A stretch of DNA of 64,000 nt from Epiperipatus broadwayi (GCA_028023455.1 JAQFVV010006546.1:124001-188000), one strand, 5' to 3'. Counted from the first letter of the stretch, positions 36,833 through 49,583 are shown. The notes: generated from the sequence alone by a model not told the origin. Numbers and translations: made by a program.

Positions 36833-37675
36833 TCTGATCAATGCCACAACCCTGAGAAAATTTATGCTGATGTAATATAGATATATATAAAAAAGAATAG
36901 GTATAAATCATATGTGTAAATCATTTTATGTATGAGCTATATATATATATATATATATAAATTAATTCCATGTTGTTGTTTTTTTAAAGGAAGAAAATAT
37001 TTTCTCTCAGATATAGATCTATTGCTATTATGTGTTCATGTATATATATATACATAAATGTAGTGTACTATATATGTATGACAAGTATAAAGTTAAATCT
37101 ATTGTAGGTATTTATAGAATACCATTTTGCATATACATTAAATATTATATGTGTGTTTATTGTACTGTTGGCTGGTGATTTATAAATGTGCCAACAGGAA
37201 AGGTTACAAGTCATGTCATTCAACCATATTGTATTTGAACATGGATACTTGGGATATAGAGAGAGACAATTTTAGTATATTCATGGACTGTATATCTGGG
37301 TATTGTACATGTATCATACGTATGTTTGTCAAGTAATAATCATATTTTGTTCTAGTCTGTTTCAGGTTCAGCAGAGCAACCAACAGGAAATTTAAGAAGG
37401 AAACTGAGTGTAGTGGAATAAAATTAAGCCATTGTCAGCAGTGAGAAATAGATAGGTGCAGCATAAAGGGGATAGTTTAAATAAAGAAATGGGAGTTTGT
37501 GGTTATGTAAGGATGAGGCAGTTGAAGAGAGGGGGGAGAGATGTTCATTTCCAATATTATAAATAGAGAAAGTTTCATAATCAAAAGCAAAGTTATTGAG
37601 TCCAAATCAGCAAAAAAAATTTAATCCACATTTTATTTTAACCAACATTTTGAATATATATATATAAGGAAAAAA
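36833..37675 (+). other. Gypsy-2 leader
   Basis: This lies between the primer binding site and gag and has no recognised coding sequence. A 61-codon frame at 37151-37336 shows no family motif. It includes short TA runs near 36942 and 37040. Confidence 0.55.
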
Positions 37676-38280
37676 ATGTATCAACAGAATGAGAACATGA
37701 AGGATGAAAATCATCTAAATCTCAGATCATCCTCAACAGAAAAGCCCAGAGAAGAACAAAGTAACCTGGTGACTAAGGACCCCAACAACAACATTAATTA
37801 CCAGAGATCATCACAGATGGCATGGTTTGTGCATCTGCAGATTTTCAGTGGGAAACCTCATACAAATCCACAAGAACATCTTGAGAGTCTTCAAGTATTG
37901 CTTTGTCTTAGCCAGGCCAATGAAGCTGAGTATGTGGCTATTGCCAGCCACTATTTAAAAGCCATTGCCAAGGATTGGTGGTGTTCACTGCAAAAGCAGT
38001 CTGCCACTTTTGAAGAGTATAAGGCCATTCTATTGCAGAATTTTTGGGGAGACCATCAGGAGGGTATCCTACATATATGACTGAGAAATAGCTGGCGCAC
38101 CATCCAGAAACTCTCACACAATTTGTTTTGCATCAGGTGGCCAAGTTTAAAACCCTCACCACATTTCCTTATTCCAATTCTCAAATCATTCATATAATGA
38201 GATAAAACATGCCTGTTGGTTACAGAGGATGATGCTCTGCAGTCAAATTTCTGATATAACTGAAATGACCAAATTTTTAA
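37676..38280 (+). pseudogene. Gypsy-2 gag relic
   Basis: Gag is the structural protein of the particle. The frame opens at 37676 with a polar N-terminal region of about 50 residues. The capsid pattern follows: LQIFSGKPHTNPQEHLESL, then ASHYLKAIAKDWWCSLQ and FEEYKAILLQNFW, matching the F.G....P..FL..L and W...L......F...F arrangement of gypsy Gag. A stop comes at about 38078. Similarity continues in another frame (WRTIQKLSHN). The nucleocapsid zinc knuckle is not visible. The 134-codon first frame is the longest uninterrupted piece of this element. Confidence 0.75.
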
Positions 38281-38439
38281 AATTCCTTGACAATTGGATA
38301 TTGAATCCAAGGACTGCAGCACAGGTCAAGGAACCTGACACTATGAGAAATCAAAAGGCAAGAGAAGACAAGGATATGGAGCTTGGTCATCAATACGACA
38401 ACCAAAGAGGAGAAAAATTAATGTCAGGCAGCATCAGCC

Positions 38440-38873
38440 TGAGGAATATGATTATTCATGAGAAGGATGACCGTAAAGAGAGAGAAATGATGAATGTATC
38501 ACTTACAATAGGAGTATGGGTTGAATCCCAAAGTGTGAAGGCTTTATTTGATTCTGGAAGTCAGATATCAATAATATAAAGGATGTGGGTAAATACTCTC
38601 AAGGAAGACAACACCATCATCATGCAACTCTCAACTCACCCTATTACATTAACCCTAGCAAATGAAAAAAAAATTGTAAGTGAGAATTATCAGATGTGGT
38701 TAGAGATTGGTTTTGGAAAAACTTACATAGGCCACACATTCCTTATAATGTCAGGACTAATATATGACATAGTACTAGGATCTGACTTTCTGCAACAACA
38801 CCACTGCATCATTGATTATTCCAAAAGAACCTGTCAAATACACAATGAAAGTATCCATTTTGGAAATCAATAA
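38440..38873 (+). pseudogene. Gypsy-2 aspartic protease relic
   Basis: The protease cuts the polyprotein. In the first part VKALFDSGSQISII (38535-38577) contains DSG, the active-site triad form DS/TG, followed by a stop at 38578. In the continuing frame IYDIVLGSDFLQQHHCIIDY (about 38761-38820) matches the ILG.DFL....IDY signature at the end of gypsy proteases. Size and spacing fit. One stop between the two halves is the only obvious lesion. Confidence 0.8.
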
Positions 38874-38949
38874 TCAAGATGTGGGGGGGGGAGTTGGCTC
38901 ATTCAGCCAGTTGATCCAGCCTTAATTGCAACCAAGGTATGAGAGGCAA

Positions 38950-39950
38950 ATCTTCAAAAACCCAGACACAGACTCTGTATGAAGGAAATTTTGGAAGAGT
39001 ACTCTCATGTATTTTCGAACACTTCTGGTAATATCAGAGGATATATGCACTAGATACAGGTCAAAGAAGAGTCCTATGCTCAATCCAAGATGTATCCCAT
39101 TCCCTTCCAGTATAAGAAAGAAGTAGAAATGCAAATTAAACAAATGATATATTAAGACATCATCAAGTGTAGCTCATCCCCATACAATAACCCCCTTGTT
39201 GTGGTCAAGAAAAAGAATGGGAACCTTCAGTTATTTCTTGATGCTCACCATCTTAATAGTATAACAATCCCTGAGAAAGTCAAACCTCCAACAATATAGA
39301 GAAAATATTTGTTCAGCTAGCTGGAAAAACTGTGTTTTCCACCTTGGACCTTACCACCAGCTACAGGCAGATGGTTTTGGACCCACTGGACTCAAAGTAA
39401 ACTGCTTTCAGATACAATGGTCACACCCATGTATTCAAAAGGGTCCCATTTGGATTCATCAAAGCAGGGCAGAGTTGATGTGATGTCTGAAATAAGTAAT
39501 ATCCAATGAGATGCAGAAACACATGGTATGCTACATCAATGATATTGTCAATGCCTCAAAGGACATTGAGGAGCATTTGAAATACTTGAAACAATTCTTC
39601 AGAAAATGCCAGACAGAAAATCTCACAATCAACTTGGAAAGAGTAAATTCGCAATTCAAGAGATAACATTTTTAGGTCATGCAATAAACAAGCATGGGGT
39701 AAAAGTCCACCTGGAAAAGGTGGATGCTATTGAAAAATTTCCAACTCCTCAGAACCATAAACTGCTCAGATCCATTTTAGAATTACATAATTTTTATCAC
39801 AGGTTTTATCCATGGTTTGCCTGTGAAACTATGAACCTTGTTAATTTGCTAAAAAAGGATCAAAAGTGGATTCACAATCAAGACCTCAGTACCATAAAGC
39901 AAAATTTTTTATATGCCATTATGTTACACCACTCTGATTTCAGAAGGCCA
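38950..39950 (+). pseudogene. Gypsy-2 reverse transcriptase relic with altered catalytic box
   Basis: Blocks in order: VVKKKNGNLQLFLDAHHLNS (39198), AGKTVFSTLDLTTSYRQM (39320) with the first catalytic Asp in the TLDL word, then FRYNGHTHVFKRVPFGF (39406), the usual primer-grip side of the palm. The YxDD box reads CYINDIV near 39532, so the first of the paired Asp is Asn here. The thumb shows ITFLGHAINKHGVKV (39664) and IEKFPTPQN. Multiple stops and frame changes (for example near 39480 and 39600) separate the blocks. The YIND change would abolish catalysis by itself. Confidence 0.85.
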
Positions 39951-40330
39951 TTCTATGTACAGACAGACATTAGCAGAAAGGGCCTGGGTGCAGTGCTATT
40001 CTAGATCAGCGAGGATGGAGGACATCATGTGCTCTATTTTAGCAGCCAGACTTTGAAAAGAGCAGAGGTGAATTATACTACCACTGAGCAAGAGACTCTT
40101 GCCATTGTTTGGGCCTGCCAAAAATTCCAACAATTCTTACTGGGCTCTGAGGTAGTCATTGTCACTGACCACAAATGCTTGGAGTTAAGAGTTTCCTCAC
40201 AAATGATCATCTCATCAGGTGAACCTAACATTTCAAAAATTTAGGTACAGTCAAATGTATTGCCCTGGCCTGGAGAATGTAGTGGCTGATATCCTGAGCT
40301 GTCACCCTATATCAATCCAAGCACAAAACC
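39951..40330 (+). pseudogene. Gypsy-2 RNase H relic
   Basis: FYVQTDISRKGLGAVLF (39951-40001) holds the first catalytic Asp (QTD). After a stop at 40002, LYFSSQTLKRAEVNYTTTEQ and ETLAIVWACQKFQQFLLGS follow (40032-40150), with the catalytic Glu in TEQE, then VVIVTDHKCLE with the TDH Asp. A frame change near 40215 leads into the YCPGLENVVADILS word, which keeps the final Asp (VADILS). All usual active-site acids are recognisable, so this domain is better kept than RT. Confidence 0.85.
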
Positions 40331-40499
40331 ACCAATTGTTAGACAACACAGTCAGAATCATGTCAATCTCCAAGGAAGAGCACACAAATAAAATCCAAAT
40401 TGAAAAATCTCCGATATTGGCAGGAGACAGAACCTCAGTATTGTCAGATTATTCATGAATTACAGAATGGTAGCTCTAACCATATAAACCTCCCCTAAG

Positions 40500-41600
40500 G
40501 GGAAACACGTGCAATATTGATTAAGGGATGGTGTTCTGCAAACTTACATCCCAGGAAAAGATGACCCATGGAAAATCATGACTCCCCATAAACTAAAAAT
40601 TCAGCTTATAAATCATGTGCACCAAGCATTGGGGCATTTTGTAGCAAGGAAGACTGAAGAGGCATTAAAATGCAGTTTTATTGGCCAGGCATGTACAGCC
40701 AAATCCTCAACTGGCCAGGCATATACAGCCAAATTTTCCTCACATTAGAAAATGCACCAAGTGTGTGCAAAATAAATTCTCTAACCAATCATATGCTGAT
40801 AACCTTCAACCCATCATAACATTCAAACCTAACAAATTGCTGGCAATTGGTCATTATGGCCCCCCTTTCTTTTATTCTGGAGGTTTAATTTTCCTCCTGG
40901 TCACATATGATATGTTTTAAAAATGTGTGTGGTCTTACCCAGTCAGGACCACTGATTCTAAGAACACCATTTGTGTCCTACAAAACAGGAAATTTTTAGA
41001 AGTGAGGAAACTGGACACCATTCTTTCTGACCATGGCTCTGCATTTACTTCTAAGGAGTGGAGACCTTGGGTGTCTAAACAAAATTTGAAGCACAGTTTA
41101 ACTTCCATTAAAAACCCCCATTCAAATCCATATGAGAGAGTTATGAGAGAAGTCAATTGACTCTTCCACATGTATGCTCCTATGGATCATTGTGGCTGGG
41201 TAAATAAAACTGATAAAATCATATATTACATAAACCATATCATTAATGAGTCCACTGGGTTTACTCTGAGAAGACTCCATTTTGGAGAACCCTGCTTGGA
41301 TATCTTCAGGACATATCTCTGAAAGGACTACCCATCTATCGATCCCAGCAAAGATCAAAGGGATGCCCAGGTACAATTGGCTTGCATGACTCAGTCTCAT
41401 ATTAAAAGAGGATGCATTCAATGACACCAATTTCATGTAGAGGATAATGTCTGGTTGAGAGCACCAAAACCTAGAAACATGACAAAAAGAGAAATTCAAG
41501 AAATTTTTTTCCTTGTATAATGGACCAAACCCAATCCAACAAAAATATAGAGACAATGCTTTCCTGTTGGAAGGAGATGATGGTGTGAAAGGACCTTCAA
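40500..41600 (+). pseudogene. Gypsy-2 integrase relic
   Basis: The zinc module is recognisable as H.ALGHFVARKTEEAL (near 40622) and CTKCVQNK (40757), with a short GQACTAK/GQAYTAK-like duplication (40683-40733) between them. The catalytic core opens LLAIGHYGPPFF (40840), where the family has LAID-FYGP, so the first catalytic Asp is lost. ILSDHGSAFTSKEW (41020) keeps the second Asp and NPHSNPYERVMREV (41116) keeps the Glu. Later sequence (41330-41480) in other frames holds LRLSHASQ-like antisense shadow only. A SNSCIH-type end is not informative. Stops at 40918 and 41158 and frame changes show decay. Confidence 0.8.
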
Positions 41601-43251
41601 CACCAGACAGCTAAAAATGTATATTCCTCCAGACCCAGGAAAGAAAAAAACCAGATGGTCAAATTCTTGCATACACTAATAAAATCCACAAGATTATAAA
41701 TGAATATAATAATAAAGTCCAACCAATGAAAGTGTAGATTAGAGTAAGTTACCTATAGAGTTTTATTTAAGTATGGTGTAACATTGTTATATGGTTGCTC
41801 TTCTCCCCACCCACAGACCTGAAGTATAATTTTTTTTTTGAAATTTTTTTTCTTTCCATCATTTTATGTGGTGAAGTATGAAGCAATCATTCTGTAGTCA
41901 GAGTGAGCTTCATGCTTTCTTTCATAAAAACTAACCATTTACAAGGGTTCAAAACCAGCAATTATATTTAATATATCTTAATCGTGCCATTACATGGAAT
42001 GTATATATGTATATTTTAAAATATGTTAAACTTTATAATAAATATTTTATAATTTTGAATTTGATATTTTCATACTTTCGAATATTTTAAGCTTGTGTTT
42101 TTTTATTTTAAAAAAGAATTTGTTAATCACGTAAAGTTTGTCATTTTTGTAAAAATTATTTGCATTTAATTTCACCTTGTAAAATAATGAAAGATATAAC
42201 CAAGATGGCAGGTTCAAGACAACCCATTGTGAAGTTTTCTTCGCTAGTTAAATAGTTTAAAAGCTTGATTTTCTTTAATCAAAATATTATCATAGTTTTA
42301 CTTTTATAATTCATAGACGAATTAAAAGTTTTGCTAACGAAAAGTGATTTGGACCTTATCTTTTAATTAATAATGAACACAACTCAGCAAAAAAGAATGA
42401 AATATACATAAAAATTAGAATTGATTTTTTTCATTGGTCTTTTGGTCATCACTTGAAAACTCCTAGTCAAGACATTTTTTTCTCAATTTTTTGTTTTTTG
42501 TTTCATTGTATGTGAGGAGACATGAAGCAGTCAATCTTAGCTTAAGATTGTGCTTCATGGTTTTTTCTACTAACCTTAATTCAAACCCTATATCCCATTC
42601 CATTCCTTTTGTCATGTAAATATATTTTAGCATATATTTGAGATGCGTGCCTAAATTTATAAATTTTAACTTTCAATAACATTTTATTATTATTAATTTT
42701 GGTTATTAATTATTTTTATTAAAATACATAGGTGTGGCTCAGATGTATATATAGTATAGGAGCAAAAACTTACTAACAAAATATTGATGTTTTAAATATT
42801 TTATTATTCGTCATTTTTTAAACTTTTTCTTTTTAAATTGCCTGTTTTTCATTTTAAACTGTTTATTTTGTAAAATCCAAGATGGAAGATGCAACTGTTA
42901 ATTGTCCAAAAATAATTAAAGAGTTAAAAACACTTGTTTTAATCTGGGGAAGGTATTTTTTATTAAAGTTTTTACTTAAAATAAAATGGGGATTAAGATT
43001 AAATATTTTTTTTTGTTATAAACATTTTTGTCAATTTCTAATTTGAAAATAGATTTGAATTTATTTTTGGACATTATCTTACAGTTGCAGCTTCAAAAAC
43101 AATCGATAAAGAAAAGGTAAAAAATTTTAAGATCAGAGATTAGATTTTAAGCTAAAACTAAGTAATTAAAAGCATTCCAAAAATAACTGAGTAGTGTATA
43201 AAATGACCGGATTTTAAGTCACCAACCGATTAGCTATTACTGAGAGAAGTG
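41601..43251 (+). other. Gypsy-2 3' noncoding region with degenerate 0.64-kb duplication
   Basis: No coding motif. Two diverged direct repeats can be traced. Words such as GAAGTATGAAGCAATCA and TTCATGCTTTC near 41870-41930 recur as GAGACATGAAGCAGTCA and TTCATGGTTTT near 42510-42560. CCAAGATGG recurs near 42200 and 42880, and a GGACCTTATCTT-like word recurs near 42352 and 43070. A purine-rich GAGAGAAG (43241-43248) just before the right LTR is a candidate polypurine tract. Confidence 0.6.
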
Positions 43252-44326
43252 TGTTGTCATCAATATTCTACACAACTTTGAAATATGATATAATGATAGA
43301 GTAGATGCCAATCATCTTTTGAACCCTTTTGGGTCTTTTTCCCACTAGTGTACCATCTAAATTCTGCCCTGAAAGAAAGTAAAAGCCTGATGGAGAACTT
43401 TAGAATGCTGTATAGAAACTTGCTTGCTAGATAAGAATTGCCATGCATGAGCTGGAGTTTTAATATGAACTTTTAAAATGGTGCAAGATAAATTTTCAAG
43501 CTGCCACCTAATAGTAAATTTAGTCTAACTAATCTCATCAAGATTTTTTTCATAACTGATTTAACTTTATGTAAAATGTAATTTGCTCTTAAATAATTTC
43601 TATAAATCTAATTTTCTCTCTTATGCTGTTTTTTAACTTTGGTGTGGTTACTTATTTATAGTTATTTATTACTTGATTTTATATGTATTGCTTTTATTAT
43701 TAATATGCCAATCTCAAGCAACCTGGTGAGCTTAATTTCTAAAAATCTTTTCTGTCATTTTTTTTTTACTAAACGTCCTTTTAAAACATAATGCATTATT
43801 AATTAATATGCTTGCCAGATTGCTTTTACAAGTCAGTATTTTGTTTATGTTTTAGTATAAAAATTTGTTGTTTGTTTAACTCTGGATTTTCTACCCAGGG
43901 TGAATCCAGAACTCAACCTAATTAATGCTTTGAAACCTTATTTATTTTATAAATGTTATTCAATTCTGAAAAGGTGACCGATTAGTTGTTTTCTATAACT
44001 GCTAGTTTTAGTTTTACATACTTTTAAAATATCAAATACAGTACTTATATATTCCAGTTATTGTAAAATCAATGAAGGTGGGATTGATTTATTTTAAATA
44101 GCAGAAAAGGGAAGGGGGTAAATCTTAATGTTTCTTTTACTAAATAAAATCTTAATGTATATTTTATTTAGAGAAATCTCTCTCTATATATATAACTGCA
44201 TAGCATGTTATTTGTCTAAATTATGGGATTTAAACAAGGGTAATTTATTTTTAAAGCCATAAATCATATTTCAGGTCATTAAGTACATTCATTCATACTG
44301 TGTTACTGACATTCAGCTCATCATCA

Positions 44327-44357
<31 letters not shown>
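43252..44357 (+). repeat. Gypsy-2 3' LTR, first part
   Basis: Starts TGTTGTCATCAATATTC and follows the left LTR from 34463 to about 35550, ending in a TA run. The next sequence (44358 on) belongs to an unrelated repeat, so the LTR was broken at its TA microsatellite. Confidence 0.85.
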
Positions 44358-44360
<3 letters not shown>

Positions 44361-44645
44361 AATGGGCATATACACCGTTACATTATTTTTTTTTTTAAAT
44401 TGAGACATTAAAAAGTTTGCATTTAAAAATTGAAAATTAATTCTATCTTAAACTCGTATATATATAAAATTGCACAGAAGAAAAAAATTAATAAAATAAA
44501 ACTTTATTAAAAAGAGAAAAAGTATTTTAAAAGCAAACACTTAAAAAGATTTAGAGATAAAAATATATCTTTAAGTTTGCAAAATAATTTAATTAATTCT
44601 ATTGTAATAACTGAAACATAGGCTTATTTATACCTGTGTCTAAAT
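44358..44645 (-). repeat. family C LTR end, inverted
   Basis: Read on the minus strand this follows the last 0.3 kb of the solo LTR at 33866: AAACTTAAAGATATATTTTT, TTTAAGATAGAATTAATTTT, and the terminus TGCCCATTACA. The other end of this copy is missing. Confidence 0.8.
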
Positions 44646-44999
44646 ATATATAATATTAGGGTCTGAGCACAGACTTTCACATGATCCACGACTCTCCACT
44701 CCATCTAATAACACTGATACACTTAAACATATATATGTTGAAAAGATAAATAATCACCAATATACGTATTTCATGCTAAACCAGCAATCATCAGTTGGTC
44801 CAGATTATCATCTCTACACATATATACTATGGAAATGATTAATTTTAATTAGTAAAAGTAAACTAGCCTTTGGGCATTTCAAAATGCATAAGCAAAGGTA
44901 AGATAGGAGAGGAAAAACAATAGATACGGATTGACCAAACTTCCACTTCTCCCTGACCATTATAATATATATATATTATATATATATTATAATGATTGA
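44646..44999. repeat. unassigned sequence with TA palindrome
   Basis: AT-rich linker. At 44959-44995 a near-perfect TA palindrome (ends CATTATAAT and ATTATAATG) sits where the start of the next family C copy should be. Confidence 0.55.
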
Positions 45000-47041
45000 A
45001 ATGAAAGTGGAGACAGCAGTCAATCATATCTGCAACTACCAGAGTGCCATCCAGGCATTTGAGCCTAGAAAAATTTATAAAGTAGGCAGATACATGCTGT
45101 TAAGATTCCACTTTATTTAAATATTCAGATCGTTAGCCCAAGTCACTAGCTCAGTGGAACAACAGAGATTATAAAATATACCTTTATATCTTAAATATAA
45201 AAAAATAAAAGCCACTGCCATAAATTAACACATAAAAATATTTATTTATGCACATATAAAATCATTCTAATTTGAGGAATAAGTTTAACATTTTAGATTT
45301 TTATATTAATATTTAATTTTACATTTAAATAGACTTCAATAATGAGTTTAATATTTATTTAGTGAATCAAATATGAAGAGATTATATAGATTGTATTTGA
45401 AATGAAAATATTCTATCCCTTATTTAACCTTAGGCCAAAAAGTTCGCAGTCAAACTAGCATCAATCCATCTAATACATTTATGTATTCAATGTAGCATGA
45501 AAATACGGCAACACAAAATACTATACTGTCAGGAATGTATGTCTGAACAGTAAGTAGAGTTAGAAAAGACATTGTCCCTCCACCAACAGGAATGCTACAT
45601 CTGTTGGCGAGTAGAACAATAAACATAAAACTCCATAGGAATGGATTGCGGTCCTTTGCTGTCTTACAAACCCATCCATAGGCAAACAGAAAGTGTGTGG
45701 CATATATATGCAATCCTGCCCATAGCAGATCTTATACTACATCTACTAATTACACAAATATATCCAATCAATTGAGCCAATTCAACTACGAAATGAATAA
45801 CCTAAGATTACCTACCCTTAAACTGTATATAACTTTACAAATCTATACAGCCATTCACACCTGACTTAAATTTAACATTTATTATGTTTGCACAGATGAA
45901 TTTTATAAAATTTGGTTTAAAATGTTGAGTATAGATCGGCTGCACAGATTCCATGGTTAAAAACATTCCAAAATAAACATAACCGATCAAAATACAAAGT
46001 CATTGATACCGTCAATTGCATAGGGAATACTAGAAACCCAATGGTGTTCATCATAAGACACTGCAGTGACATGATGACTTATATATTCCAATCAACTATG
46101 AAACAGCAACATAATTAACCACTAACAAATCTATGCAAAGTCTATACCCAACTTTAAATTTCATGCATTTAAATAATTTATATGATAACTATTAATACAA
46201 ATAAAAAAATAATAAAATGGAAATGATGTTTATCAATGCAAAACATATAAATTTAAACATTTTCAATTGATGTTAAACTTAAAAGTGAGATAGAAGTTCA
46301 TACGCTTGAACGAAAGTTCTTAATTATTTTTAAATTTTAGAGTTCATGTCAATAGCTTACAGTAGAAGAATCACTGCTCTTGATGTAAATTTCCACTGAG
46401 TCTTTATTTGAAAACCCAGTCAGATGTTCCGGAGGTAGCATTAGCTGGTTCATTTTGGTATCACAGTCAGTTCATTTTTAAAATAGAGAGAGAGTGCGAC
46501 AAGTGCGTCTTGTCGCTCGTCTCACCAAATCAAGTTTGAAACTGACTGGAACTCAATATTTTTCTTTTTATAGTCCTCCCATGGATTCCATGGACAAAAA
46601 TGTGACTATTCCATTTTTTCATTATGGTCTGGGCCTTTATTTGCTTCCATCGGTCAAGCTAAAATCTCTTTCTTCTCTTATCTATTTTTCATCTGACTTT
46701 TTAATTACACAGCTTTTGGATAATTAATAAACAATCATTTCCATTTACAGATTACAGGAATTAATTAATACCTGTTTTTATTTTAACTTACGATATTTCT
46801 TTATTAAAATATTTTTATATTTAAATCTTGTATTTTTTTATAAAAAAATATGTTCAAATATCCTTTTTTTTTATATATAAAAAAAAATTTTTTTTAAAGT
46901 TTAGCATCTGTGCGAATATATACGTTTAACAAACATTTTAATTTTAGCGTTTAGTTTTTTTTTTAATACATTTATTTTTATTTGCGAACTTAAAATTTTT
47001 TATTTCAATTTAATGTAATGACATATTTATATCTCGTTACA
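45000..47041 (+). repeat. family C LTR-like copy C2, left end missing
   Basis: It follows the solo LTR at 31610-33866 in order, from GGCATTTGAGCCTAGAAAAA through AGTAGGCAGATACAT, CACTAGCTCAGTGGAAC and AAAAGTTCGCAGTCAAAC to an end at ATCTCGTTACA (47041). The terminus TCGTTACA mirrors the TGTAACGA start of the solo LTR. No coding capacity. Confidence 0.7.
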
Positions 47042-47579
47042 TATCAGTAAACTTCCTCAAAAAAATAAAAACATTAAAAAAAAAAGAATTTAGTTAGTGT
47101 TAGTAATTACGTTACACAAATTGACTATATATGACAATTTCAAAAGGATAAATTTTTTACAAGACAAAACCATAATTACACACAAATATAATGATTAAAA
47201 AAAATGTTGACTTTTGATTCCTTACTACCAGCTAAATTTCTGCCCCCTCCCTTCCAAATTTCTTTTCTTCTACTTTTAACTATTACTTACGCAAGTTGAA
47301 CGATTAAATTTTAATTTAAACAAGACTTTTTTAAAACAAAATTTATGATTTATATTTATTATTATGTTTTATTATTTAGATTTTAATATGCGCAATTTTT
47401 CTTACTGGAAGTACCTTTAAAACAACATTCCAAGTATAACCTTACATTAATACAAAAAATATATTTATATTTCAGAAAAAATATTACGGGCATGATTTAT
47501 CTTTAAAATTTTCAGGGCACTCGGTGGTATATTAAAGATTGGCCCAAGTTGGGTAGCCAGCTATAACAATCGAAATCCC
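47042..47579. other. spacer between C2 and homopolymer block
   Basis: No recognised coding or repeat sequence. It may be an internal part of an element whose LTRs are C2 and C3. No primer-site-like sequence follows C2. Confidence 0.4.
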
Positions 47580-48420
47580 CCACCCCCCCCCCAAAAAATA
47601 AGTATTTTTTTTTATTTATAACAAACCATCCCACTAAAAAGAAAAAAAAAAAAAATATATATTTATTAAAAAAAAAAAAAATAAAATCCCACACCAACAT
47701 AAAAAAAAAAAAAATTTATTTAAATAAAAAATAAAAATAATTTTTTTTATTAATTAAATATATTATTTTTTTTTTTTTAATTATTATTTTTTTATTTTTA
47801 AATAAATTTAATTAAATATTTAATATTTAATTAATTTATTAAATATAATTAAATAATATAAAATAAATTAAAAAAAAAATAATCTAAACCCATTCTTTCC
47901 ATAACCAAAAAAAATCAACCCAAAAAAACAATAAACCAACCACACAAATTATATATATAAATTATATAAAAAATAAAAAAAAAAAAAAAAAAAAAAAAAT
48001 AAAAAAAAAAAAGAAAAAAAAAAAAAAGAAGAAAGGAAAAAAACCCCCCCCCCCCAAAAAAAAAAATTACACCATCAAGCAAAAAAAAAAAAAAAAAAAA
48101 AAAACAAAAGAAAGGGTTGTTGGCCCTTCCCAACCCCCAAACACACCCATCAAAAAAAAAAAAGGAGGGAGGAAATATAAAAAAATCCCCCCATAAAAGG
48201 ACACCCAACAACAACAAATAAATAAAAAAAAAAAACCCAATCAATGAAACAATTCATCTAAAAAAAAAACAACCAAAAACCCCCCCCCAAACAAAAAAAA
48301 CTTCTACAAAACTATCAAACCCCCCCCCCCCCCAAAAAAATTATAATTTTTATTTTTTCAAAAAAGTAATTTTTAAAAATTTTTTTAAAAATTTGAGATA
48401 GAATCGGCTTACAAACCCCC
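47580..48420. other. homopolymer-inflated block, likely assembly error
   Basis: Long runs of A (to about 25), C (up to 15) and T in DNA of almost two letters at a time, unlike any neighbour. The right edge (48340-48420) still tracks family C sequence just upstream of 45955, but with runs lengthened and other bases blurred, and at 48423 it turns into clean family C sequence. That is the signature of an unpolished consensus. The Phe/Gly-rich minus-strand frame is an artefact. Confidence 0.65.
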
Positions 48421-48422
48421 CG

Positions 48423-49517
48423 GGTTAAAAACATTCCAAAATAAACATAACCGATCAAAATACAAAGTCATTGATACTGTCAATTGCATAGGGAATACAA
48501 GAAACCCAATGGTGTTCATCATAAGACACCGCAGTGACATGATGACTTATATATTCCAATTGACTATGAAACAGCAACATAATTAACCGCTAACGAATCT
48601 ATGCAACGTCTATACCCAACTTTAAATTTCATGCATTTAAATAATTTATATGGTAAGTATTAATACAAATAAAAAAATAATAAAATGGAAATGATGTTTA
48701 TCAATGCAAAACATATAAATTTAAACATTTTCAATTGATTTTAAACTTAAAAGTCAGATAGAAATTTATAAGCTTGAATGAAAGTTCCTAATTATTTTTA
48801 AATTTTAGAGTTCATGTCAATAGCTTACAGTAGAAGAATCACTGCTCTTGATGTAAATTTCCACGGAGTCTTTATTTGAAAACCCAGTCAGATGTTCCGG
48901 AGGTAGCATTAGCTGGTTCATTTTGGTATCACAGTCAGTTCATTTTTAAAATAGAGAGAGAGAGAGAGTGCGACAAGTGCGTCTTGTCGCTCGTCTCACC
49001 AAATCAAGTTTGAAACTGACTGGAACTCAATATTTTTCTTTTTATAGTCCTCCCATGGATTCCATGGACAAAAACGTCACTATTCCATTTTTTTGTTATG
49101 GTCCGGGCCTTTATTTGCTTCCAGTGGTCAAGCTAAAATCTCTTTCTTCTCTTATCTATTTTTCATCTGACTTTTTAATTACACAGCTTTTGGATAATTA
49201 GTAAACAATCATTTCCATTTACAGATTACAGGAATTAATTAATACCTGTTTTTATTTTAACTTACGATATTTCTTTATTAAAATATTTTTATATTTAAAT
49301 CTTGTATTTTTTTATAAAAAAATACGTTCAAATATCCTTTTTTTATTTATATATAAAAAAAATATTTTTAAAGTTTAGCATCTGTGCGAATATATACGTT
49401 TAACAAACATTTTAATTTTAGCACTTAGTTTATTTTTTTTAATACATTTATTTTTATTTGCGAACTTAAAAGTTTTTATTTCAATTTAATGTAATGACAT
49501 ATTTATATATCGCTACA
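48423..49517 (+). repeat. family C LTR-like copy C3, right part
   Basis: Near-identical to 45955-47041 by eye, including matching frames at 46494-46727 and 48968-49201. It ends ATCGCTACA (49517). C2 and C3 are far closer to each other than to the solo LTR, so they may be the two LTRs of one young element or a recent duplication. Confidence 0.8.
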
Positions 49518-49583
49518 ATATATATATATATGAAAAACAAAAACAAGTTTTAATCACGTTAAAACCTGCTGACGCTTGTATTT

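Noticed and set aside
45140-45155. A-box-like TAGCTCAGTGG in family C
   Set aside because: No B box follows at a usable distance. Probably chance.
47915-48244. 109-codon Phe/Gly-rich minus-strand frame
   Set aside because: Lies wholly in the homopolymer-inflated block. No composition or motif of a real protein.
46494-49201. Near-identical 77-codon frames at 46494-46727 and 48968-49201
   Set aside because: Same position in repeat copies C2 and C3, which are alike over their whole noncoding length. No domain recognised.
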